Assembly: GCA_963677395.2 (NCBI GenBank)
Contig: OY781965.2
Span: 3,720,001-3,784,000 of the forward strand
Reading direction: 5' to 3'
Source: G963667975 sp963677395
GTDB lineage: Bacteria; Bacteroidota; Bacteroidia; Bacteroidales; G963667975
DNA length: 64,000 nt
Positions within the stretch are counted from its first letter, which is position 1. Each line of letters begins with the position of its first letter. The position numbers and the translations under genes are program-made. The notes under the pieces were generated by a model. That model had not been told where the DNA came from and made no database searches. It worked only from the letters and a program-made list of their open reading frames with translations. Below, one piece after another: positions 43,333 to 53,200 of this stretch.

Positions 43333-43944
43333 CTATCTGATATCATTAATACTAATGAAGTCTATCCCCGCATTTTGCGATGTTAATTCATCTATATCTG
43401 AATCCCCAATAAATAAAATCAAACTACTTTCCACTTTTGTCTGTTTCATAATTAAGTCTATACAAACCTTTGAGGGTTTGGGTTCATGTAAATCAGCAAA
43501 CATAAAAAAAATTTGCTTTTCTAATCCATGCCATTCAGTGTTTTTAATTTTATTGACTTGTTGTAAATAATTCCCATTTGTCAATATATAGACACCAATA
43601 TCATGAAATATAAGCTTATTTAAAAAAAAATTACAAATTGGCTTAATCTTTAATTTAGGGTTAATTTCTATAGTTCTCATAATATGCAGAAAATCAGAAA
43701 TACTATCCTTATCTAAATTATATTTAAATATCAACTTATCAAATATTTTTTCTCGTCCATTTCTAAAAAATTCATCTTTCAAAAAAAGAAAAATATCTTT
43801 GCCATTAATACCATATTTGTGAGCAACATAACTGGAAATCTGGTGATATACTAAAAGAAGAAAATCCTTTTCATGAACCAAGGTATCATCAAAGTCAAAT
43901 ATTACAATTTTATATTTTAAAGCAACTTGCTCTATGGAAATCAT
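43333..43944 (-). CDS. HAD-superfamily hydrolase
   Basis: A 203-residue haloacid dehalogenase-fold phosphatase. Motif I is IVIFDFDDTLVHEKD, with the nucleophile Asp and general-acid Asp; motif II YILTNGN; a lysine in EPKPSKVC; and motif III IGDSDIDELTSQNAG. The helical cap follows motif I. It resembles phosphoserine/phosphoglycolate-type phosphatases, substrate unknown. It overlaps the ATP-grasp gene by 4 nt (ATGA) and is last in the operon. Base composition is strongly AT-rich by eye, as with the gene before it. Confidence 0.85.
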   Translation of the reverse strand: MISIEQVALKYKIVIFDFDDTLVHEKDFLLLVYHQISSYVAHKYGINGKDIFLFLKDEFFRNGREKIFDKLIFKYNLDKDSISDFLHIMRTIEINPKLKIKPICNFFLNKLIFHDIGVYILTNGNYLQQVNKIKNTEWHGLEKQIFFMFADLHEPKPSKVCIDLIMKQTKVESSLILFIGDSDIDELTSQNAGIDFISINDIR

Positions 43945-45005
43945 AGTTTTAAATTAATTTGATCATTAAATAATCCTACCCCTCCCCAATATCTCATAAA
44001 TTTTGTATCCCAGTTAATTTCAGGCAATTCATATTTTTCATCTAAAACCTCTTTAACACCAAGATAAATAATATTTGCACCTGAATTTGTTGACATGATC
44101 ATCGAACCTTGCACTCTGGGATTGCATTCTAGTATTTTAGGAATGTTTTCCTTATCTAGTTTAAATTGAAACCCAAAACAAAATGTTAGGCCTAATGCTT
44201 CTGCTAATTTTTTCGATTGCAAAATAATATCTTCATGCTTTATGGTAGTCCCCTCAAAAGTTATCCCTGCAAAAATTCGATCTCTTCTTCGGGGAATAAT
44301 CACTGTATTTTTCAACGTACGAAAAACATCCACGCTATACTCCTCTCCAGCAAGGTATTCTGATACTATTAATTCCGGGAAAAAATCTCCTAAAACGTCT
44401 TCCAGCTCAGAGAAGGTTATATTTACACTATTGGGTTTTTCATTAAAAAACATCTGTTTTTTATCAATTATCTCAGAAATAATCCTCATGCCTCTCGATC
44501 CATTTGATACCAATGGTTTCACAACGACCTTTTTTTCCGGCCAACCTAAATTAACAACAGCTTTTTTAAGGCCTTTTTTATCTGATGCTAATTCAAATTT
44601 TGCAATTGGCAATCCAATATCTTGAGCTTTTAAAATCGTCTTTAGTTTGTTATTTGCTTCCACAATTGAAGGGTAAGAAGAAATAACTACTCTCGTTCCT
44701 CGCTTTTCAAAATCATCCTTAAACTTTGAAACTACTAATAATTCTAACGTGTTTTGAGGAATAAAAACATCAATATGTTCCTTTTCACAAACCTCAAATA
44801 TTTTGTTTAAATAAGCGTCAATATCTGTTGAATGAGGTATTTTATAGAATTGATCAGAATAATATTTACCAATAACATTCGTATTAACATCTGTTGTTAT
44901 AATTCTAACTTTCCTATTTTCAAAGTTATTTCGCAACGAATAAATAGTTCCAATTATACCAGGAGACCCTCCTCCAGTTATAAGAATATTGAGTTGTTTT
45001 AACAT
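43941..45005 (-). CDS. ATP-grasp family ligase
   Basis: A 354-residue carbamoyl-phosphate-synthetase-like ATP-grasp protein. Residues about 1-105 form a Rossmann-like pre-ATP-grasp domain (NILITGGGSPGIIGTIYSL). The ATP-grasp fold follows, with KKVVVKPLVSNGSRGMRII near residue 158, EEYSVDVFRT, and the metal-binding ILECNPRVQGSMIMS near residue 310. Family members couple a carboxylate to an amine or thiol. In a cluster with a deacetylase and a glycosyltransferase, amine acylation of a glycan is plausible but is inference. Overlaps the HAD gene; 15 nt from PIG-L. Confidence 0.85.
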   Translation of the reverse strand: MLKQLNILITGGGSPGIIGTIYSLRNNFENRKVRIITTDVNTNVIGKYYSDQFYKIPHSTDIDAYLNKIFEVCEKEHIDVFIPQNTLELLVVSKFKDDFEKRGTRVVISSYPSIVEANNKLKTILKAQDIGLPIAKFELASDKKGLKKAVVNLGWPEKKVVVKPLVSNGSRGMRIISEIIDKKQMFFNEKPNSVNITFSELEDVLGDFFPELIVSEYLAGEEYSVDVFRTLKNTVIIPRRRDRIFAGITFEGTTIKHEDIILQSKKLAEALGLTFCFGFQFKLDKENIPKILECNPRVQGSMIMSTNSGANIIYLGVKEVLDEKYELPEINWDTKFMRYWGGVGLFNDQINLKL

Positions 45006-45020
45006 TATCTTAAGTATAAA

Positions 45021-45653
45021 TCAAATAATCCATCGAATTACTTCAAATGCTTCTGCGTAATTATGTTCAAATTGAGTTCCCCTAGTTTTTGCTAAACTCC
45101 AAATAAATTCATCATTCAAATAGGTCCTGTGTTTTTGGGTTTCATAGCAATGTAAAGCATTTATTTTTGCCTCAACGTGCCTTTTATCAAGTTCAACGAA
45201 GCTTCTGGTTTCAAAAACAATATTATTCCAAGGTAATTCATAGCCTAATACAGAGATTTTCTTGAATGCTCTCATTGCTTCAATCGTAATAACCTGATGA
45301 TCCTGATGAATATCATGAGTTGATGGTACAAAAACTAAATCAGGATTAATTTCTGCTCTGAGTTTTATTATTTCGTCTAATATTGGTTGTCTTAAACTTG
45401 GAAAATTACGAACTTTAAATCTAAAGCAAATAATATTTTCTTCCTTTAAGCCCAAACTCAACATAGCTGATGTAAATTCATGAAGTAATACATCCTTTTC
45501 AAATCCATCAGGAACAGAATCTTCAGCAATTGAAAACGCCGCGCAATATACATTTTTCCCATCTTCTAAAAGCTTTGCAATTGTACCACCACAACCTAAT
45601 TCCCCATCATCTGTATGTGGAGCCAGAATTAAAATATTATTTTTATTCACCAC
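45021..45653 (-). CDS. PIG-L family N-deacetylase
   Basis: A 210-residue zinc-dependent deacetylase of the LmbE/PIG-L family, which removes N-acetyl groups from sugars such as GlcNAc. The motif ILAPHTDDGELGCGG (His and Asp zinc ligands, catalytic Asp) lies at residues about 10-24 and the second ligand set is VPSTHDIHQDHQV. It uses a GTG start at 45653, followed by a second GTG. Ten nt after the GT4 gene. Sugar substrate not determined. Confidence 0.88.
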   Translation of the reverse strand: MVNKNNILILAPHTDDGELGCGGTIAKLLEDGKNVYCAAFSIAEDSVPDGFEKDVLLHEFTSAMLSLGLKEENIICFRFKVRNFPSLRQPILDEIIKLRAEINPDLVFVPSTHDIHQDHQVITIEAMRAFKKISVLGYELPWNNIVFETRSFVELDKRHVEAKINALHCYETQKHRTYLNDEFIWSLAKTRGTQFEHNYAEAFEVIRWII

Positions 45654-45663
45654 TTATATTTAA

Positions 45664-46968
45664 TTAAAGATTGTTAATTATATTTACAATTTGTCTTACT
45701 AATTCCTTTCTTGAGTACCTCAAATAAACATTGCCATTAAAATCTAAGTTGTAATTTTGTTTCCAGCGGTCAAGTAAGTTTTGAAAATATTCTTTTATCC
45801 CATCATAATTATTATAATCCAACACTTTACCAGCACCACACTCATCAATAATTTTCGATACATCTCCATCTTCTGGGCCAATGCATATAATTGGTTTTTT
45901 AACAGCAAGGTATTCAAAAACTTTTGCACTTAGCAAAGACTTATTCCTAATCGATGGATAAATTGATAAAAGAAGTGCAGAGCTATTCATCATAAATCTA
46001 ATAGACTCTTTATGAGGAACAAAGCCTACTCTTACTATTTCTTTAGAAATTCCATATTTATTAAATTCTAGATCAACTTCTGAATTTACCTCACCTACAA
46101 ACATAATTTGAACAGGAATATCTGCATTTTTATTTATCACCTCAGAAATTGCTTTTATTGCACATGATATATTGTAATTCAGAGACAAAGAGCCTGTAAA
46201 AATAAGCCGAAATACATCCTGAGGTGGGTTGGAATCAATACTAAAATCTTCTATATTAAAACCATTGGGTATTACTCTGAATTTTTCAGAAACGTCCAAT
46301 TTGGTTTTTTTAGAAAAATCCTCTTTTAGTGAATTTCCTACAACCATAATTATGCTTGCGTTTTCAATTACATTTCGTTCATATTTTTTATCTATAGCTG
46401 AAGCAAGTGTAGTGTGATACAACCGATTGTAGTAAAAAATATCTGTCCATGGATCACGAAAATCTACAATCCATGGAATATTAAATTTTTTTTTCAATTT
46501 TAATCCAACTAACTGAGTTGAATGAGGAGGACTATTTGTTATAATAGCCGAAATCTCATGTTTCTTGATTAATTTCACACACTCTTTATACGCATAATAA
46601 TTCCACAGAACTCTAGCATCAGGAATAAACAAATTACCTCTTATAAAACGAGCTACTTTTTGAGCAATATTTGGATTGACCTCATTTGCAAATCCAGAAT
46701 GAGGAATTTTCTTATTCTTTTTAAGTTTCTTATATATACTTAAGGGTTCAATTGTATTGGTTCTATAAACCTGAACTTCTTCAGGGACTGATTCCATAAG
46801 CGTATTATCAAACAATGGATAAGATGCAAATCTATCATTTACAGTTACAACAAGTAATTCTACTCCAAATTCATGAAAATACTTACTCATTTTCAACCAT
46901 CGCTGAACTGCAGCTCCTCCGCAAGGTGGCCAATAATACGTAACGAGAAGGACCTTCTTTAAATTCAT
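45664..46968 (-). CDS. Family 4 glycosyltransferase
   Basis: A 434-residue GT-B-fold glycosyltransferase: N-terminal domain with KVLLVTYYWPPCGGAAVQR, the segment IPWIVDFRDPWTDIFYYN, then the donor-binding half with VIPNGFNIEDF, RLIFTGSL, and the family EX7E-type stretch KVFEYLAVKKPIICIGPEDGD. No membrane segments; it acts at the cytoplasmic face. Three nt after the yfhO stop, so it is translated from the same message. Sugar specificity unknown. Confidence 0.88.
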   Translation of the reverse strand: MNLKKVLLVTYYWPPCGGAAVQRWLKMSKYFHEFGVELLVVTVNDRFASYPLFDNTLMESVPEEVQVYRTNTIEPLSIYKKLKKNKKIPHSGFANEVNPNIAQKVARFIRGNLFIPDARVLWNYYAYKECVKLIKKHEISAIITNSPPHSTQLVGLKLKKKFNIPWIVDFRDPWTDIFYYNRLYHTTLASAIDKKYERNVIENASIIMVVGNSLKEDFSKKTKLDVSEKFRVIPNGFNIEDFSIDSNPPQDVFRLIFTGSLSLNYNISCAIKAISEVINKNADIPVQIMFVGEVNSEVDLEFNKYGISKEIVRVGFVPHKESIRFMMNSSALLLSIYPSIRNKSLLSAKVFEYLAVKKPIICIGPEDGDVSKIIDECGAGKVLDYNNYDGIKEYFQNLLDRWKQNYNLDFNGNVYLRYSRKELVRQIVNIINNL

Positions 46969-46971
46969 CTG

Positions 46972-49434
46972 CTATTTCTGTTTAAAATATCTGAAGCCCG
47001 AATAAACAAGTAATCCCAACAGATTCAAAATAAGGATTATCGTAACTCCATATCCAATCTTTTCACCTGTATAATATGATTTAGGCTTAAAACTGAATTC
47101 TATTTTGTGCTTTCCCTGAGGAACCAGCATTGCTCTCAAAACATAATTGGCTCTTAAATAGTCAGCATGTTTTCCGTCAATTGTAACGTCCCATCCTTTA
47201 TCATAATAGATTTCAGAAAAGACTGCTAATTCTCCTTTTTTACAGTCAGCTTCATAAATCAAATGATTCGGTTTATACGATGCAAGCTTAATCGTTGATG
47301 TGTTATCCTTTCCTGGCACAAACCCTTTTAATTGATCTTCAAAGCGCTTATCAATAATTGCTATTGAGTCAGGTTTGAAACCCGTGTGTGTAGCAGTATT
47401 ATAGTCTAATGCTGCTATTTCTTCATCTGCATTTTTTACAGGAATATAATTATTTACAAACCAAACACTTCCTAATGCACTTACATTTCTCTGGGGTAAT
47501 CTTCCTCCATTTTGCTGATCAGGAATAATGAAATAACGAATATTCAACATATTGAATACCGCCACGTTATTTTTACTAATCTGACGTTCAATCAACTCCT
47601 GATATCTTCTCAGTTTTGCACCGTGATAACCTCCTGCAGACTTATGAAAGTAAGACGTTTGTGATTCATTAAAGGTATTCCCGGCAACATTCAACACCCT
47701 GAAGTCAACATCCTTATCTTCCAGTATCAAAGCATCTGTCTCATCAGGAGTAAATGGATTTTCAACATTCCGTTTTGTTGTAAAATTATCATTACCAAAG
47801 TAACGCTTGTTTACAGGATATAAATCGAAGATCATTACCAAAATTAATCCGGCAAACACCCATTGAACTTTCAGTTTATCTTTTAGATATGCCCATATCA
47901 ATCCAAATCCTAAAGCAACAAATAACAAAGATCGAAGTGAATCCATTGTAAGCATGCTTTTTCTGTCAGATATCAATGCATCTATCAACCATTGCGGGTA
48001 ACCAGAACTTAGCATTGACTGATCTTGTTTAGATGCAAAATCAAACAATCCAGCTCCAAACACAACAAAGAGTAAAGCCAGACCACCCGTAATGTAACCT
48101 GAATACAAAAGTGGTTTTATCAGAGATTTTTTATTTACATCTGGTTTAAAAATTTCATTCAACCCCAATATTGCCAATATTGGAATTGTCAATTCGGCAA
48201 TTACAAGAATTGATGAAACTGCTCTAAATTTGTTGTAAAGCGGGAAATAATTAAAGAAGAATCGTGAAAGTATTTCAAAATTTTCGCCCCAAGAGAGCAT
48301 AAATGAGAGCATTGTTCCTGCAAATAGTACCCACTTCATCCTCCCTTTTACAACAAACATTGCAAAAACAAAAAGAAACATTACCAATGCACCCGCATAC
48401 ACCGGGCCAGATGTAAAGGGTTGCGGTCCCCAATAAGTTGGCATTTGCTTTATAATTTCTTTGGCATTGGGAACACCATTCTGTTTTAATACCTGATATG
48501 TTTCCGAAGATTCGCTCAGTTTCCCATTTGAAGAACCTCCTTGAAATCCAGGAATAAAAAAGGTAAAGGTTTCTGCTGTTCCATAACTCCAGGCTGTTGC
48601 ATAATCAAAATCCAGTCCTTTGGTTGCATTATTACTTTTTTGGGCTGTTAATTCTGATGCACCACGAATTGTATAAGGAGAATATTCGTATGTTGTCCAA
48701 AGCAATGTGATGTTTGCAAGAACCCCAAAAGCAAGGGCAATTAGTAGTATTCCAGCTGATTTCAACAAATGCAAAATTTCTTTTTTGAATATAAGATGCA
48801 CAGTCTCAACAAGTCCAAATATCAAGATAAAAATGAACAGATAATAAGACATCTGTAAATGATTCATCTTTATTTCAATTGCAAGAAAAAGAGCCGTCAT
48901 TAAACCACCCCAAAGATATTTCCGCTGAAATACAAGAAAAATTCCGGCAAGTACAAGTGGCATGATTGAGATTGCATCTGCCTTTGAATTATGCCCTGCC
49001 TCAATAATGATAAAAAAATAGGTTGAAAAACCAAAAGCAAAGGCTCCGGCTATACTTAACCATGGATTAACCTTCAGTACCCTTAGCAAAATAAAGAATC
49101 CCAGAAAGTAAAGAAAAATAACACTGGCAGGAGCAGGCAATCCTAACGTTAATATTCTAACTATCCATGACAGTCCATCAGTTGAAGGAGTGAGCATAGA
49201 AATCTGATATGAAGGCATCCCTCCGAACATCGAATTTGTCCACAAGGGTTCTTCTCCCGGATTTGCTTTTCTAAAATCAATAGTTTCTTTGGCACCGCCC
49301 AACCAGTTCATTGTATCAGATTGCTTTAGTTGCTTTCCTTCCAATAGTGGACTTAGATAAGAAATAGTAACAACCAGAAATAAAACAATTGCCACAATGT
49401 AAGGCAATAATGTTTTGAGTGAGATACCTTTCAT
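46972..49434 (-). CDS. YfhO family multi-pass membrane protein
   Basis: An 820-residue membrane protein with about twelve or more hydrophobic helices and large extracytoplasmic loops. Bacteroidota YfhO blocks include NWLGGAKETIDFRKANPGEEPLWTN (written in parts: GEEPLWTNSMFGGMPSYQ) and a C-terminal sugar-recognition-like domain with VFSEIYYDKGWDVTIDGK, LRANYVLRAMLVPQGKHKIEF. YfhO is a GT-C-like enzyme group implicated in glycosylation of teichoic acid or envelope glycans; the Bacteroidota substrate is not known. It follows DUF4834 by 15 nt and is followed by GT4 after 3 nt. Confidence 0.9.
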   Translation of the reverse strand: MKGISLKTLLPYIVAIVLFLVVTISYLSPLLEGKQLKQSDTMNWLGGAKETIDFRKANPGEEPLWTNSMFGGMPSYQISMLTPSTDGLSWIVRILTLGLPAPASVIFLYFLGFFILLRVLKVNPWLSIAGAFAFGFSTYFFIIIEAGHNSKADAISIMPLVLAGIFLVFQRKYLWGGLMTALFLAIEIKMNHLQMSYYLFIFILIFGLVETVHLIFKKEILHLLKSAGILLIALAFGVLANITLLWTTYEYSPYTIRGASELTAQKSNNATKGLDFDYATAWSYGTAETFTFFIPGFQGGSSNGKLSESSETYQVLKQNGVPNAKEIIKQMPTYWGPQPFTSGPVYAGALVMFLFVFAMFVVKGRMKWVLFAGTMLSFMLSWGENFEILSRFFFNYFPLYNKFRAVSSILVIAELTIPILAILGLNEIFKPDVNKKSLIKPLLYSGYITGGLALLFVVFGAGLFDFASKQDQSMLSSGYPQWLIDALISDRKSMLTMDSLRSLLFVALGFGLIWAYLKDKLKVQWVFAGLILVMIFDLYPVNKRYFGNDNFTTKRNVENPFTPDETDALILEDKDVDFRVLNVAGNTFNESQTSYFHKSAGGYHGAKLRRYQELIERQISKNNVAVFNMLNIRYFIIPDQQNGGRLPQRNVSALGSVWFVNNYIPVKNADEEIAALDYNTATHTGFKPDSIAIIDKRFEDQLKGFVPGKDNTSTIKLASYKPNHLIYEADCKKGELAVFSEIYYDKGWDVTIDGKHADYLRANYVLRAMLVPQGKHKIEFSFKPKSYYTGEKIGYGVTIILILNLLGLLVYSGFRYFKQK

Positions 49435-49449
49435 AAGATTTGATTTAAA

Positions 49450-49704
49450 TTATTCTTTGGGTAATTCTTCAAAATCAACATATTCGCCACCATTTCCTGT
49501 ATTTTGAGGCTGTTTCTTTTCATGCTTATACTGAACATGAATACTACCTTCTTTTTCCATTGGTTCATTAACATCAGAATTTTGAGAAAAATATTTTTCC
49601 TGAAATCTCCTCACACCCCATTTTACCAAATATGGCAAAAGAAACCTGCTTATCAGCTTAAAAGCTAAATAAATGATTATAAGCCAACTAATAAATTCCA
49701 ACAT
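49450..49704 (-). CDS. DUF4834 family small membrane protein
   Basis: An 84-residue protein with one N-terminal helix (about 5-27, ISWLIIIYLAFKLISRFLLPYLV), a basic stretch and a polar tail. It matches DUF4834, a Bacteroidota family found directly before yfhO, as here. Function unknown; it may anchor or modulate the YfhO complex. First gene of the operon, with the -7 box TATGTTTG upstream. Confidence 0.8.
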   Translation of the reverse strand: MLEFISWLIIIYLAFKLISRFLLPYLVKWGVRRFQEKYFSQNSDVNEPMEKEGSIHVQYKHEKKQPQNTGNGGEYVDFEELPKE

Positions 49705-49733
49705 CTCTAAATGCGAATATTTTTACGAACATG

Positions 49734-49741
49734 CAAACATA
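49734..49741 (-). promoter_or_regulatory. -7 box TATGTTTG for the DUF4834-yfhO operon
   Basis: A perfect minus-strand TAnnTTTG followed by C, 29 nt before the DUF4834 start. No clear TTG was seen at the -33 position. Confidence 0.5.
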
Positions 49742-49802
49742 CAGAAAAAACGAATTGAATATATGTTTATTCTGCGGCGATTGTATCCGAATTTTATTAA
49801 AC

Positions 49803-49843
49803 ACAAAAAAGGAGGTAATTCCCAAAAGCGGAATTATCTCCTT
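49803..49843 (-). terminator. Terminator of rpmH
   Basis: A 14-bp stem (49809-49822 with 49830-49843, one non-canonical pair on this strand) with a 7-nt loop lies 33 nt after the rpmH stop and is followed on the minus strand by six T residues. Confidence 0.75.
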
Positions 49844-49876
49844 CAATGAATCTATCTAGATGACAGATTATTGCGA

Positions 49877-50023
49877 TTAAAATTCGTCAGAAACTGTTAA
49901 TCTTTTTCTGCCTTTTGCTCTTCTAGAAGCCAGAACCTTACGGCCGTTGGCAGTGGACATCCTTTTACGGAAACCGTGTTTGTTTTTTCTCTTCCTAACT
50001 GAAGGTTGAAAAGTCCTTTTCAT
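49877..50023 (-). CDS. rpmH: 50S ribosomal protein L34
   Basis: A 48-residue basic ribosomal protein: MKRTFQPSVRKRKNKHGFR then RMSTANGRKVLASRRAKGRKRLTVSDEF in two parts, the complete family sequence. A longer frame starting at 50122 is rejected: the promoter of the gene lies inside it. Monocistronic, with consensus promoter and terminator. Neighbouring dnaA, rnpA or gyrB were not recognised, so the usual origin-linked rpmH-rnpA layout is not kept here. Confidence 0.96.
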   Translation of the reverse strand: MKRTFQPSVRKRKNKHGFRKRMSTANGRKVLASRRAKGRKRLTVSDEF

Positions 50024-50044
50024 GGTAATTCTGTTTGAGGTGTG

Positions 50045-50074
50045 CAAAGTTACAAAAAATATATTTACAAACAA
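50045..50074 (-). promoter_or_regulatory. Promoter TTG-N19-TAACTTTG for rpmH
   Basis: On the minus strand TTG (50072-50074) and TAACTTTG (50045-50052) have exactly 19 nt between them, the Bacteroidota consensus. The leader to the rpmH ATG is short, about 16 nt. Confidence 0.75.
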
Positions 50075-50172
50075 CTTCCGGTTAATAAAAATCGCCAAAT
50101 TATTACACTCTCTATTCGACAATGAATTTTATACACCAACAAAAAAATATACAACAATCATAATATCAAATA

Positions 50173-50220
50173 GATAAAATAAAAGAGGCTCAGAAAAATC
50201 TGAGCCTCTTTTATTTTATC
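50173..50220 (-). terminator. Very long perfect hairpin ending the giant surface-protein gene
   Basis: A perfect 22-bp inverted repeat (50173-50194 with 50199-50220) around a 4-A loop. It begins 12 nt after the stop of the giant gene, and the arms contain A/T-rich stretches that act as a U-run on either strand. Confidence 0.85.
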
Positions 50221-50231
50221 CCAACAAAGGG

Positions 50232-53200
50232 TTATTTGGTAATGGTCATTTTCTTAACGAGCAACTGACCTTTATATTCTATTGAATAATAGTAAACTCC
50301 ATTTGGCATATTTTTAACGTCCAAATTAAACTGATGGCATCCAGCTTCTTTAGAAATTTCTTCTGAATAGATTGTTTGACCAAGAGTATTCACAACATTA
50401 AATTTCACCTTTCCATATTTTGGAAGAGAATAACCAATGATTGTGCTTTCAGATGCAGGATTAGGAATGTTCTGGCTTAATATCAGACCATCATCCGTCA
50501 TTACATCTTCAACGCCAATGATAATATTTTTAGTTATTTTATCATTTGGAGCATAAACGTCTGCTACCAACGAAGTATAAGCAGATATATTAAATGAACT
50601 TCCAGATGGAACAGTAAATGGTTGTGTAAACTGATATTCTGTTGAATCGCCATAAGCTAATGGAGATCCTGTCCAAATTTCAACTACTGCTGTTGAGCTT
50701 CCACGTTTGTATGCAACCGGGATAGAAGATACCTGATTTGTACCAAAGTTCTTAATCCTGATTTTTACATAAACCTGAGTAAAGGTTGCTGCAGTATCGC
50801 CTGGTACTAGAATTCTGATTACACCAACATCATTTGCAGCAGGAACTACATCCACGTCTTTGCAAGTTTTATCATTGCTTGTGTATATATCACTTGCAAG
50901 AGTTGTATAAGCACAGAGGTTGTAATCCTGTGTTTGTACTACAAACGGGCTAGCAGTAAATGTATAGTCTGTTGTAGCTCCGGGAACAAGATTACCAGTC
51001 CAGTTTGCCACAACAGCAGCTCCTCCATTGATTGAATAAGCTACAGGAATTGATGTAAGAACATCCGTTCCAAAGTTTTTAATTGTCACCTTAGGAGTTA
51101 CATTGTCTCCTACATTATTTTGAGCACCTGGAGTCAGAATAGCAATAACGCCTGCATCTTTTGGAATTGGAACCAACGAAACCTTAACGTCATCTAAAGC
51201 CCAACCATTTGATGTAGAAGCACCAGAACCTGATGTAAAGATAAATCTGAACTGAGCATAGCCATTTAGATTTTGTAAATTTTTAATCAGATACCATGAT
51301 TGTTCCCATCCAGTACCATTTCCAGTCCATCCCAATGGGTCGCTATACCAGTTATATGCATTTGTATCAGCTATTGAGCTGCCGAGTGTTATCCAGTTTC
51401 CAGCACTATTCAAATACTCAATTCTTGCTTTAGAAGAGCCAAGTTGTCTCCAATGCCAGAACTTAAGGGTATCCGCAGTCATTACCGTAATGTTGAAAAT
51501 AGGAGTATATAGTACACTTGTATTGTTATCATCTACGTTTCCATTCAGAACCGTTTTCCAAACATTTGAAGGACTATGAGCAGTATTTATAACACTAGAT
51601 GCAGGAACACCTTGTTGCCATAAATTATCAATATATACACCAAATGCAGTATCAATTGCATACCAATATTTATTTACTTCGAAATTATCAACATATTCAG
51701 GTGTTGTTAATACTTCCCTGAAACATTTAGCATTCATTGAATCGTTACTATTATTGATGTCGCCAGCAAGTGAAGTTACAAACTGGAATTCATTCAACCC
51801 TTTATTAAGTGTAAGAGTAGGTAAAGTTACCGTATCCGTACTTAAACTTGGAAGTGCAGGAGTCTTTGTCCAGTTATAACTATATACAATTCCATTAACA
51901 GTGTAGTTAATTACCGCTGCAGCCATTGGATTTGTTCCATAATTTGCGATAACAACTTTGGGTTGAACATTTGGAATTGCAGTATTTGGCATAAACTTCT
52001 CTGGTTTAATAACATCAGCAATACCAGCATCATTTGGAATTGGATTAACTGTTCTGATTAGGTAATCTTCTGTTTCACCGTATAGATAATTGCCACAAGG
52101 TCCGGTATTTGCTCTAACGCCATCTTCGCGCAATACTACTCTCATTTTAAGCAACCCTAATTGAGTTGATTGAGGTATTGTTAAGGTTCCAAATACAGTG
52201 TTTTGTGATTTTGTTGAATCACCAAACACTCTTTCCGTAATTGTATCAAACACACCATTTCTATCAAGATCAACAAAAACATTAACCCAACAATCATTTT
52301 GATTTAAACTTGAGCCAACTTTTGCTGATGAAATAGAAATTGGATAAGGAACACCCGTAATTAGACTTGGAGGCGTAACTGTTGAACTAAAATCAGTATA
52401 TTTATTTCCTGTTGGAGCAGAGAAATTATTTAATGATCCTATTTTCACTCTGGTCAAATCTTCATTTGTTGTATTTGAAGCAGCAGAAGTACAGTATATT
52501 GGTAAGTAATTTGTTACATTTTTCCGAACAGTATCATTGTATTGATTAACATCTGTTAAAAGTGTTGGATAACATATTATCGAGTAAGTTTGTCCGGGAG
52601 AATTCAAATTAGCTTTTTGCGTAAACGTAAAGTTCTTTGTATCACCAGCATTAATTGTTGAATCCGGGAAATTTTCGGTTACCACAGAATTATTATCAAG
52701 TTGATAATTAAGTTTAATTCCTTGAATTGGAGCAGAACCATAATTTTTCACCTTAACAGTTACAGTTTCATTACTACTTAAGTTGCCACCAGATGCAGGA
52801 GCTATAATTTGAGTACAACTTGCATCATTTAATGGTTGTGCAGTAATTGCCATTATTAAAGGAATTTTTGCACTTGCACATCCCGGAATATTTCCAATGA
52901 TTTTAATATTTGGACGTTGTCCATTAAGCCCATCATTGGTTGTAGGAGGAGTTACATCTTGATAATAGTATTCATGTGTATTAGATGGACCATTAGTATA
53001 CGCAAAGGATGGATAATTGTAATTCCCTGAACCTCCATAGTTTGCTTCGCAAAGAACTAATAAATTTCCAGAAGAATAATTATAAGGTGTTGTTAGAGAG
53101 ATACTTTTCCATCCAACAGCACTAAAAGACTGGTCTCCAGCATAAACCAAAGTAGCACCATTTATTAAATTATCCCAGGAATCAACTGTTAAACTTGTTG

